NCBI RefSeq assembly: GCF_001293525.1
Contig: NZ_BBYR01000037.1
Span: 80,595 to 144,594 of the forward strand
Length of the DNA: 64,000 bases
From: Pseudideonella sakaiensis
Lineage (GTDB): Bacteria > Pseudomonadota > Gammaproteobacteria > Burkholderiales > Burkholderiaceae_C
Direction: 5' to 3'
The translations under genes were made by a program, and so were the position numbers. Positions 56,669-63,344 of this stretch are shown here, piece by piece (the stretch's first letter is position 1; each line of letters begins with the position of its first letter). A model generated the notes under the pieces. The model did not search any database. It was given only the letters and a program-made list of their open reading frames with translations, and had not been told where the DNA came from.

Positions 56669-58912
56669 ATGCTGTTCAACCCCACCCCGACGCCCGAGCT
56701 GCCGCGCGCGCTGCAGCACCTGCTCGACCGCGAGACCCCGGCCGAGGCCGCCGTGCTGCCGCGCCGCCAGTTCCTGAAGCTGGCCGGCGCCGGCGCCTTC
56801 GCGCTCGGCGCGTGGCCGCTCGCGGCCGACGCGCAGGCGCCCGCCGCGGCCGCCGCCGCCGGCCTGAAGCCCTTCCAGCAGCCCGCCGCCTTCGTCGAGA
56901 TCGCGCGCGACGGCACCGTCACCGTCGCCATCAACCGGCTGGACTTCGGCCAGGGCGTGCAGACCGCGCTGCCGCTGATCCTGGCCGAGGAGCTCGATGC
57001 CGACTGGTCGCGCGTGCGCAGCCGCCACGGCAGCAACGACATGGCCTACGCCGACCCGCTGTTCGGCATGCACCTGACCGGCGGCTCGACCGCGATCAAG
57101 CACAGCTTCACCCAGTACCGCGAGCTCGGTGCGCGCACCCGCGCGATGCTGGTGGCCGCAGCGGCGCAGCGCTGGCAGCTCGAGCCGGCGGCGCTGCGCA
57201 CCGAGGCGGGCACGGTGATCGGCCCCGGCGGCCGGCGCCTGGGCTATGGCGAGCTGGCGGAGGCCGCGATGGCGCTGCCGGTGCCGGAGACGGTCGTGCT
57301 GAAGGACCCGAAGGCCTTCCGGCTGATCGGCCGGCCCACCACCCGGCTGGACCAGCGCGCGAAGAGCAGCGGCCGCCAGGACTTCGGCATCGACGTGCGC
57401 CGGCCCGGCCAGCTCACCGCGGTGATCGCGCGCCCGCCGGTGTTCGGCGCGAAGCTGGCCTCGCTGGACGACAGCGGCGCCCGCGCGGTGCGTGGCGTGA
57501 AGGCGGTGCTGCGCGTGCCGCTGGACCGCGGCGCCGAGGGCGTGGCGGTGATCGCCGACGGCTACTGGCCCGCGCGCCAGGGCGCGAACGCGCTGAAGGC
57601 GCAATGGGACACCGCCGGCGTGGAGCGGGTGGACAGCGCGCGCCAGCTCGCGCAGTACCGCGCGCTGCTCGACCAGCCCGGGCCGCGCCACTTCGACGCC
57701 GACATGGCCCCGCTGGCCGGCGCGCCGAAGACGCTGGAGGCGGAGTTCCAGTTCCCCTACCTGGCGCACGCGCCGATGGAGCCGCTGAACTGCACCGTCG
57801 AGCTGCGCAGCGACGGCGCCACGCTGTGGGTGGGCTCGCAGATGCCCGGGCTGGACGGCCAGGCCGCGGCCGGCGCGCTCGGCCTGAAGCCCGAGCAGGT
57901 GCGCGTGAACGTGCAGATGGCCGGCGGCGGCTTCGGCCGCCGGGCGATCCCGTCCAGCGAGTACGTGGTCGAGGCCTGCCGCGTGGCCCGGGCGGCGCGC
58001 GAGGCCGGCCTCGCCGCGCCGATCCGCACGCTGTGGAGCCGCGAGGACGACATCCGCGGCGGCTACTACCGCCCGATGCACCTGCACCGCGCCCGCATCG
58101 GCTTCGACGAGCGCGGCCGCGTGCTCGCGTGGGACCACGTGATCGTCGGCCAGTCGATCATCGGCGGCACCTTCTTCGAGGGCATGATGGTCAAGAACGG
58201 CATCGATGCGACCGCGGTCGAGGGCATGCGCGCGCCCTACCCGCTGCCGATGCGGCTGACGGTGCACCACCCGAAGGTGAACGTGCCGGTGCTGTGGTGG
58301 CGCAGCGTGGGCTCGACCCACACCGCCTTCGTGATGGAGACGCTGGTCGACGAGATCGCCCGCGCGACGAACCAGGACCCGGTGGCCTACCGGCTGGCGC
58401 TAATCGGCAGCGAGCACCCGCGCCACCGGGCGGCGCTGCAACTGGCGGTGGACAAGAGCGGCTACGGCCGCCGGACGCTGCCGGCCGGCCGCGCCTGGGG
58501 CGTGGCGGTGCACGAATCGTTCGACTCGGTGGTGGCCTACGTGGTCGAGGCCTCGCTGGCCGACGGCAAGCCGGTGCTGCACCGCGTGACGGCCGGCGTG
58601 CACTGCAACCTGGTGGTCAACCCGCGCACGGTGGAGACCCAGGTGCAGGGCGCGGCGCTGATGGGCCTGGCGACCTGCCTGCCCGGCGCCGCGATCACCT
58701 TGAAGGACGGCGTCGTCGAGCAGAGCAACTTCGGCGACTACGCGCTGCCGCGCATCACCGACATGCCCGAGATCGCGGTGCACACGGTGCCGAGCGCGGA
58801 CCCGCCGACCGGCATGGGCGAGCCGGGCCTGCCGCCGCTGGCGCCGGCCTTCGCGAACGCCATCGCGCGGCTGAGCGGCAAGCCGCAGCGGCAGCTGCCG
58901 CTGGCGGTCTGA
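56669..58912 (+). CDS. molybdopterin-binding large subunit (isoquinoline 1-oxidoreductase beta-like)
   Basis: A 747-residue enzyme subunit. A twin-Arg motif near residue 32 (PRRQFLKLAGAGAFALG) suggests Tat export of the folded complex to the periplasm. The molybdenum cofactor-binding segments include TVAINRLDFGQGVQTALPLILAEELDADW, GGSTAIKHSFTQYRELGARTRAML, GQMAGGGFGRR-like MAGGGFGRRAIPSSEY, and near the C-terminus TGMGEPGLPPLAPAFANAI with the expected Glu. It hydroxylates N-heterocycles or aldehydes. It starts 11 bases after the small subunit. No cytochrome or XdhC-like maturation gene is adjacent. Confidence 0.9.
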   Translation: MLFNPTPTPELPRALQHLLDRETPAEAAVLPRRQFLKLAGAGAFALGAWPLAADAQAPAAAAAAGLKPFQQPAAFVEIARDGTVTVAINRLDFGQGVQTALPLILAEELDADWSRVRSRHGSNDMAYADPLFGMHLTGGSTAIKHSFTQYRELGARTRAMLVAAAAQRWQLEPAALRTEAGTVIGPGGRRLGYGELAEAAMALPVPETVVLKDPKAFRLIGRPTTRLDQRAKSSGRQDFGIDVRRPGQLTAVIARPPVFGAKLASLDDSGARAVRGVKAVLRVPLDRGAEGVAVIADGYWPARQGANALKAQWDTAGVERVDSARQLAQYRALLDQPGPRHFDADMAPLAGAPKTLEAEFQFPYLAHAPMEPLNCTVELRSDGATLWVGSQMPGLDGQAAAGALGLKPEQVRVNVQMAGGGFGRRAIPSSEYVVEACRVARAAREAGLAAPIRTLWSREDDIRGGYYRPMHLHRARIGFDERGRVLAWDHVIVGQSIIGGTFFEGMMVKNGIDATAVEGMRAPYPLPMRLTVHHPKVNVPVLWWRSVGSTHTAFVMETLVDEIARATNQDPVAYRLALIGSEHPRHRAALQLAVDKSGYGRRTLPAGRAWGVAVHESFDSVVAYVVEASLADGKPVLHRVTAGVHCNLVVNPRTVETQVQGAALMGLATCLPGAAITLKDGVVEQSNFGDYALPRITDMPEIAVHTVPSADPPTGMGEPGLPPLAPAFANAIARLSGKPQRQLPLAV

Positions 58913-58935
58913 GGCGACCGCGGCCGCGGGCCGTC

Positions 58936-58980
58936 CGAGCCCGCCGCGGGGATCCCGACGGGGGTGCCGCCGCGGGCTCG
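58936..58980. terminator. possible bidirectional terminator hairpin between convergent operons
   Basis: CGAGCCCGC and GCGGGCTCG form 9-bp arms around 27 bases, in the 106-base gap between two convergent operons ending at 58912 and 59019. Its GC content suggests stable folding, but no T-run is present. Confidence 0.4.
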
Positions 58981-59018
58981 GCGCCCGGTGCCCGCGGCGC
59001 CGCGGCCCGCGCGCCGCG

Positions 59019-59654
59019 TCACCAGCGCAGCACGCGCGGCCCGAGCAGCGCGCCGACACCCGCGCTCATCGCGATGCCGAGCGAGTACCACAGCGCGATG
59101 AAGCTCGGCGCCGTCTCCAGGCAGGCCAGCGCGTAGCCGGCGGCGCCGACCGCGCCGGCCAGCAGGCCGGCCGCCGCGCCGGCCCGGCGCGGCCGCGTCG
59201 GCGCCAGGCCGCGCAGCGCCCACAGCAGCCCGCCCAGCGTCGGCAGCGAGAGCACCAGCACGTTCCAGGGGCAGGTCGACCAGGAATGGCCCAGCAGGGC
59301 CGCCACGCGCCGCTCGCCCGGCGTGCCGGACCAGGACGCGAGGGCCAGCAGCGCCATCGCCAGCAGCACCGCGACGGCGATGCGCCCGGGGCCGGCCAGC
59401 TCGCCGAGCGGCCGCGCCAGCCGGTCGACGGCCCAGGCCGCGGCCGTGGCGAGGCCGGCGGCGTAGGCGAGCTTGATCCACGGCGCCGGCGTGCCGAACA
59501 TCGCGGCCGGCACCGGGCCGAGCGCCGCCAGCGCGAGCGCCACCGCCAGCGCGAAGCCCAGGCCGAGGGCCGGCGCGACGCGCCGCGCGACCACCGCCGT
59601 CGGCGCCGGCCCGGCGCCGCGCGCCAGCAGCTCGATCCATGCCTCGGTCTTCAT
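59019..59654 (-). CDS. nrsF: NrsF-type (DUF1109) membrane anti-sigma factor
   Basis: A 211-residue protein with six predicted membrane helices and a short N-terminus (MKTEAWIELLARGAG). Two cysteines, C128 (HSWSTCPWNVLVLSLPTLGG) and C178 (YALACLETAPSF), lie 50 residues apart, like the pair described for Caulobacter NrsF, where they are needed to sense chromate or cadmium. It would hold the sigma factor encoded upstream at the membrane until metal or oxidative stress releases it. Its start overlaps the sigma stop (ATGA). It is the last gene of the bufferin operon. Confidence 0.87.
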   Translation of the reverse strand: MKTEAWIELLARGAGPAPTAVVARRVAPALGLGFALAVALALAALGPVPAAMFGTPAPWIKLAYAAGLATAAAWAVDRLARPLGELAGPGRIAVAVLLAMALLALASWSGTPGERRVAALLGHSWSTCPWNVLVLSLPTLGGLLWALRGLAPTRPRRAGAAAGLLAGAVGAAGYALACLETAPSFIALWYSLGIAMSAGVGALLGPRVLRW

Positions 59655-60277
59655 CGCTCGCCCTTCACGAAGGCCGCGAGCCGCTTCAGCCCGCGGTGCA
59701 CCTGCACCTTGATCGCCGACTCGGAGGCGCCGGTGCGTTCGGCGGCCTCGGCCACCGACAGCCCCTCCAGCTTGGTCAGCAGGATGGCCTCGCGCTGTGC
59801 CGCCGGCAGGGTCTGCAGCAGCCGCGCGAGGTCGCGCCGGGTGTCGCCCTCGTCGGGGTCGGCCACCAGCAGGTCCTCGTCGACCTCGTCCAGCGCCTCG
59901 TGCCGGCCCTCGCGCCGGCCACGCCGGCGCCACAGGTCGATCAGGCGGTGCCGCGCGATCGCCAGCACCCAGGCGCTGACCGGCCAGGCCGGGTCCCAGG
60001 TGCCGCGCTGCAGGTGCAGCGCGAGCAGCGTGTCCTGCAGCAGGTCCTCCACCTCGTCGGGCGTGGCGGCCATGCGCCGGCGCAGCCAGGCGCGCAGCCG
60101 CCCGGCCACCACCGACAGCGCCTCGCGGTAGGCCGCCTCGTCGCCGCCCTGGGCGCGCAGCCACAGCGGCCGCAGCGCCGCCTCGAACTCGTTCGGCGGG
60201 TCGGAGCGGTTCAGCGCCATCGGCGCGGGCATCGCGGCTGCACAGGCCGTGATGCTAGCGGCGAGCAGCGCGCTCAT
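59651..60277 (-). CDS. sigF: ECF sigma factor, SigF-type
   Basis: Region 2 (AWLRRRMAATPDEVEDLLQDTLLALHLQRGTWDPAWPVSAWVLAIARHRLIDLWRRR) and region 4 (LPAAQREAILLTKLEGLSVAEAAERTGASESAIKVQVHRGLKRLAAF) are complete. ATG 60277 has GGAG at seven bases; ATGs at 60232 and 60220 are alternatives, and the domain itself begins only after the last of these, so up to 19 N-terminal residues may be spurious. It is co-transcribed with an NrsF-type anti-sigma and the bufferin genes, and probably drives the operon's own promoter (63028-63053). Confidence 0.87.
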   Translation of the reverse strand: MSALLAASITACAAAMPAPMALNRSDPPNEFEAALRPLWLRAQGGDEAAYREALSVVAGRLRAWLRRRMAATPDEVEDLLQDTLLALHLQRGTWDPAWPVSAWVLAIARHRLIDLWRRRGRREGRHEALDEVDEDLLVADPDEGDTRRDLARLLQTLPAAQREAILLTKLEGLSVAEAAERTGASESAIKVQVHRGLKRLAAFVKGER

Positions 60278-60329
60278 CGACAGGCTCCGGTCGGCAAGCG
60301 CCGGCAAGCGGCCGGGGCCTCGGGCCGGC

Positions 60330-60806
60330 TCATCGCGCCGCCGTCCGCGCGGCGATCCAGCCGTCCAGCGCGAGCGGGCCGGGGCCGCGCAGCACCAGCC
60401 ACAGCAGCACCGCGGCCCAGGTGCCGTGGGTCGGGAAGGCGCCGGGGTAGACGAGGAACTGGATCACTGCGGTCATCGCCAGCAGGCCGAGCGCGGCAAA
60501 GCGCGTGCCGAGGCCGAGCACCAGCATCAGCGGCAGCAGGTGCTCGCCGGTGGCGGCCAGCGTGGCGGCCAGCTCCGGCGGCAGCAGCGGCAGCCGGTAC
60601 TCGTCGCGGAACAGGTCGACCACGGCCGGCGACAGCCGCGGCCAGCCGAGCTCGACCGTCGCGTGGATCGGGTCCAGCACCAGGCCCTCGACCTTGGTCT
60701 GGCCGGACAGCCAGAACACCAGGCCGACCGCGAGGCGGCCGAGCAGCCGGACCCAGCCGTCGGGCCAGCGGTCGAGGCGTGCAGGCAGCGTGGCGAGCCA
60801 GTTCAT
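60330..60806 (-). CDS. DoxX-family membrane protein
   Basis: A 158-residue protein with four membrane helices (RLLGRLAVGLVFWLSGQTKVEG, LAATGEHLLPLMLVLGLGTRFAALGLLAM, TAVIQFLVYP, WAAVLLWLVLRGPGPLAL). The early FWLSGQTKVEG fits DoxX. In Caulobacter and many other bacteria a DoxX member (BufD) accompanies bufferin genes; its role there is unclear. It overlaps the bufC stop by four bases (ATGA). It lies 52 bases upstream of the sigma factor start. Confidence 0.85.
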   Translation of the reverse strand: MNWLATLPARLDRWPDGWVRLLGRLAVGLVFWLSGQTKVEGLVLDPIHATVELGWPRLSPAVVDLFRDEYRLPLLPPELAATLAATGEHLLPLMLVLGLGTRFAALGLLAMTAVIQFLVYPGAFPTHGTWAAVLLWLVLRGPGPLALDGWIAARTAAR

Positions 60807-61645
60807 GCGGAGCTCCTCGGGTCATCGGTGGGGGATGGCGGTGCGTCCAGCCAGCCGACCAGCGCGCCATGGCGGATCAGCGCGGCCAGCAGGGGCACGG
60901 GATCGAAGGGGGGCGCAGCCTCGTCCCGGGGCAGGGCGGGCCGCGCGGCGGCCGCCTCCCAGGCCGCCTGCCAGCACTGGCCGGCCTGCAGCGCGGCGAG
61001 GAAGGCAGCGTCCGCAGGGGCCAGTGGCAGCACCCAGACCGCATCGTCCGGCGCCCGCAGCACCGCCGCCGCTTCCGGGCGGTCCGGGTCGATGGCGGCG
61101 AGCGCGGCCTCCAGGTCCTCGGCCTCGTGCGCGGCCCACAGCGAGACCACCGCATGGCGGCTCGCCAGCACCGTCAGCGACGGATGCAGCCGGACCCGGC
61201 GCCTCAGCAGGGCCTCGGGCGCGGCCAGCGCCTCGGCGATCGCCGCGGGCGCCAGCGGCTCGGCATCGGCGGCCAGCGCCGCGCACTGGCGGGCCCACTC
61301 CAGGCGCGCCAGGTCGGGCAGCCAGGGCGCATCGGCCAGCGGCGCCTGGGCGGCGAGCTCCTCGGCCAGCTCGCCGCCGTAGTCGTAGAGCACCGGCGAG
61401 CGCGGCGGGCAGCGGCGCACGTGGGCCGCGGCGATCGCGCGGAAGACGGCGTCGCCGAGCGCGCGGCGCAGCGCGGGATAGGTCTCGGCCAGGCCCTCGA
61501 TGCGGCCGGCCAGCAGGTTGTTGCGGTGCACGTCGAAGCGCGGGCCGACGTCGGAGCCGTTCCAGGCGCGCAGGCCGGGCGGTGGCGGCCGCGTCGGGTC
61601 GAGCAGCGCGGCGGCGAAGGCCGCCTCCGTGGCCGCCGCGTTCAC
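60803..61645 (-). CDS. bufC: BufC-type DUF2063 partner protein
   Basis: A 280-residue protein. The DUF2063 N-terminal domain (LRAWNGSDVGPRFDVHRNNLLAGRIEGLAETYPALRRALGDAVFRAIAAAHVRRCPPRSPVLYDYGGELAEEL) is typical of the HvfC/BufC and MbnC families. The partner binds the precursor and the DUF692 enzyme during oxidative modification of cysteines. GTG 61645 overlaps the bufB stop (GTGA). The C-terminal domain is variable. Confident as a family assignment; the modification made here is inferred. Confidence 0.88.
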   Translation of the reverse strand: MNAAATEAAFAAALLDPTRPPPPGLRAWNGSDVGPRFDVHRNNLLAGRIEGLAETYPALRRALGDAVFRAIAAAHVRRCPPRSPVLYDYGGELAEELAAQAPLADAPWLPDLARLEWARQCAALAADAEPLAPAAIAEALAAPEALLRRRVRLHPSLTVLASRHAVVSLWAAHEAEDLEAALAAIDPDRPEAAAVLRAPDDAVWVLPLAPADAAFLAALQAGQCWQAAWEAAAARPALPRDEAAPPFDPVPLLAALIRHGALVGWLDAPPSPTDDPRSSA

Positions 61646-62574
61646 GGCAGCGCCTCCGCCACGGCGGCTGCCGCAGGCGCCGGCGCCCCCCGGGCCGCCC
61701 ACGCGGCGCGGGCCCGGGCCGCCTCGGCCTCCAGCTCGGCCAGCGGCGGCACCGCGTGGTCGCGCTCGATCAGCGTGGGCACCGGGCCGCAGCGGGCCAG
61801 CGCCAGGTCGTACAGCGCCCACACGCTGTCGGGCACGGGCGCGCCGTGGCTGTCGATCAGCAGCGGTGCGCCGGCGGCATCGTGGTCGGGCACCGGCCCG
61901 GCCAGGTGGATCTCGCCGACGCTGGCCGCCGGCAGCGCGCGCACGAACGCGGCGGCGTCGCCGGCGTGGTTGACGGCGCTGACCTCGGCGTTGGTCAGGT
62001 CCAGCAGCAGGCCGCAGCCGCTGCGCCGCACCAGCGCCGCGAGGAACTCGGCCTCGGCCAGCGTCGAGGCCTCGAACTGCAGGTAGGTGGCCGGGTTCTC
62101 GACCAGCAGCGGCCGGCCGATCGCGGCCTGCACCTCGTCGACGTGGTCAGCCACCCGGCGCAGCGCGGCCTCGTCGTAGGCCAGCGGCAGCAGGTCGGCG
62201 TGGTAGCGGCCGCCATGCACCGACCAGGCCAGGTGCTCCGAGACCCAGCGCGGCTGCAGCCAGCGCACCACCTCGGCGAAGCGCGCCAGGTGGACCGGGT
62301 CCGGCCGGTCCGCGCCGCCGAGCGACAGGCCGACGCCGTGCACCGACAGCGGCCAGCGCGCGCGCAGCCGCTCCAGGCGCCGGCGGATCGGCCCGCCGGC
62401 CACCATCGCGTTCTCGGCATGGACCTCGAAGAAGTCCGCGCTCGAGCCGGTGGCCAGCGCGGTGTCGGCATGCGCGGCCTTCAGGCCGATGCCGGCCAGC
62501 AGCGGCCCGGCGGCCACCGGGCCGCCGGCCGGTCCGGCCGGCGGCAGCGTCTCGCAGCGGGGGAAGGGCGGCAT
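61642..62574 (-). CDS. bufB: BufB-type DUF692 multinuclear iron oxygenase
   Basis: A 310-residue TIM-barrel enzyme of the DUF692 (MNIO) family. Expected metal-ligand segments are visible: FFEVHAENAM, SVHGVGLSLGG, VSEHLAWSVHGG, LLVENPATYLQFE, LLLDLTNAEVSAVNHAG, EIHLAGPVPDHD and IERDHAVPPLAELEAE, with conserved His, Asp, Asn and Glu. It oxidises precursor cysteines, to thiooxazoles in bufferins according to published work on Caulobacter. ATG 62574 has GAGGAG at good spacing. It lies 55 bases after the precursor gene. Confidence 0.9.
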   Translation of the reverse strand: MPPFPRCETLPPAGPAGGPVAAGPLLAGIGLKAAHADTALATGSSADFFEVHAENAMVAGGPIRRRLERLRARWPLSVHGVGLSLGGADRPDPVHLARFAEVVRWLQPRWVSEHLAWSVHGGRYHADLLPLAYDEAALRRVADHVDEVQAAIGRPLLVENPATYLQFEASTLAEAEFLAALVRRSGCGLLLDLTNAEVSAVNHAGDAAAFVRALPAASVGEIHLAGPVPDHDAAGAPLLIDSHGAPVPDSVWALYDLALARCGPVPTLIERDHAVPPLAELEAEAARARAAWAARGAPAPAAAAVAEALP

Positions 62575-62629
62575 GCGGAACTCCTCGCGCAGAGACCTCG
62601 GGCAGGCGGGCGGCCGGGCGGGTGCCGGT

Positions 62630-62935
62630 TCAGCCGGCCTTCTTTTCCTTGAAGGCCATCAGCTGGCCCTTGCCCGTCTCCGAGGTCGGCGACGCGGTCT
62701 GCTCGCAGCTGCCCTTGGGCACCAGCTTCCAGGCATTGCCCTGGTGGTCGCGCGTCGAGGTGCCGGCGCAGGTGGTGCCGGCGCCGGCGGCGCAGTCGTT
62801 CTTGCCCTTCAGCGCCACGCCGTAGCACTTCTCCTTGCCGGCGTCCTGCGCGTGCACGGGGGCGGAGGCGAGGGTCAGCGCGCTGCCGAGGGCCAGCGCC
62901 AGCGTGGCGGCGCTCAGGGTGGGGGTCGGGGTCAT
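62630..62935 (-). CDS. bufA: bufferin (BufA, DUF2282) precursor peptide
   Basis: A 101-residue RiPP precursor with an N-terminal signal peptide (hydrophobic [19 protein letters not shown], cleavage near VHA-QD). The core holds four cysteines at about 37, 48, 56 and 77 in the conserved DUF2282 context: [31 protein letters not shown] and PKGSCEQ. Bufferins are modified by DUF692/DUF2063 partners and exported to bind excess copper. ATG 62935 has AAAGGA seven bases upstream; an earlier TTG is ignored. It is the first gene of the operon under the SigF-type promoter. Confidence 0.9.
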   Translation of the reverse strand: MTPTPTLSAATLALALGSALTLASAPVHAQDAGKEKCYGVALKGKNDCAAGAGTTCAGTSTRDHQGNAWKLVPKGSCEQTASPTSETGKGQLMAFKEKKAG

Positions 62936-63027
62936 GGGCAATCCTTTCTGCGTGGAGGGAGGGAGGTCGGTCGGGGCCGGCCCGCGCCGTCGCGGGCCAC
63001 CGCAGGCCCGTCGCCTGCGCCAGGAAG

Positions 63028-63053
63028 TACGCCGGCCGGGCCGGGGCGGTTAC
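63028..63053 (-). promoter_or_regulatory. SigF-type ECF promoter of the bufferin operon
   Basis: On the minus strand, GTAACC (63053-63048) is followed by 16 bases and then CGTA (63031-63028). This fits the ECF pattern reported for SigF promoters in Caulobacter (GTAACC ... CGAA), with one change in the -10. The start of the bufferin message would fall near 63020, giving a leader of about 85 bases before bufA. Confidence 0.62.
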
Positions 63054-63120
63054 AGCGGCCGCCGCGTCGCATGCACGCCACGCGTGCGCACGCCGGGCGC
63101 GCGCGGCCGCCGGGTTCGCG

Positions 63121-63126
63121 TAAGCT
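63121..63126 (+). promoter_or_regulatory. candidate -10 hexamer of the argD leader transcript
   Basis: TAAGCT ends seven bases before the GTG of the arginine-rich leader ORF at 63134. This would start the transcript at the leader's first codon, a leaderless arrangement. The -35 region is GC-rich with no consensus. Confidence 0.4.
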
Positions 63127-63133
63127 CTCCCGC

Positions 63134-63193
63134 GTGAACACCCTCACCGCGCTGCGACGACTCTCCCGACGTTCCCGTCGAGAGGTTTCGTAG
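63134..63193 (+). CDS. arginine-rich leader peptide (candidate attenuator)
   Basis: A 19-residue [22 protein letters not shown], with GTG start and TAG stop. Six arginines fall within nine codons, all CGA or CGT, which are rare in this genome beside CGC and CGG. The Arg codons lie in a segment that can pair on itself (CTCT..CGACG with CGTCGAGAG, bulged). It precedes two hairpins and an argD-like gene. Ribosome stalling at Arg codons when charged Arg-tRNA is scarce could prevent terminator formation. Not in any family I know. Confidence 0.6.
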   Translation: MNTLTALRRLSRRSRREVS

Positions 63194-63199
63194 CGCCCT

Positions 63200-63215
63200 G
63201 GCCGGGTCCCCGGCC
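63200..63215 (+). promoter_or_regulatory. leader hairpin between the arginine ORF and the terminator
   Basis: GGCCGG-GTCC-CCGGCC is a perfect 6-bp stem with a four-base loop, starting seven bases after the leader stop codon. It could be the pause or antiterminator-competing hairpin of an attenuator. A full antiterminator pairing with the terminator's left arm was not resolved by eye; the stretch TGGCC near 63199 can pair only five bases with it. Confidence 0.4.
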
Positions 63216-63225
63216 GTTCACCCCG

Positions 63226-63262
63226 GAAGGCCACGAGACGCTCCTCGTGGCCTTCGTCGTTT
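63226..63262 (+). terminator. perfect 12-bp terminator hairpin in the argD leader
   Basis: GAAGGCCACGAG (63226-63237) and CTCGTGGCCTTC (63244-63255) pair perfectly around the loop ACGCTC, followed by GTCGTTT. The T-run is short, as usual in GC-rich genomes. It sits between the leader ORF and the argD-like gene, 83 bases before the latter's start, so it would terminate transcription before argD. Confidence 0.7.
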
Positions 63263-63344
63263 CGAGACCCCTCGTGCACGCCGTGCGGCCCCGGGCAGCG
63301 TTCCCGCCGGCCTTCGTGTCCCCACCGACCGAAGGAAGACGACG

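Noticed and set aside
61642..62935. Methanobactin-type (MbnABC) reading of the DUF692/DUF2063 genes
   Set aside because: The precursor is a DUF2282 protein of about 100 residues with a signal peptide and four conserved cysteines, which fits bufferin rather than MbnA.
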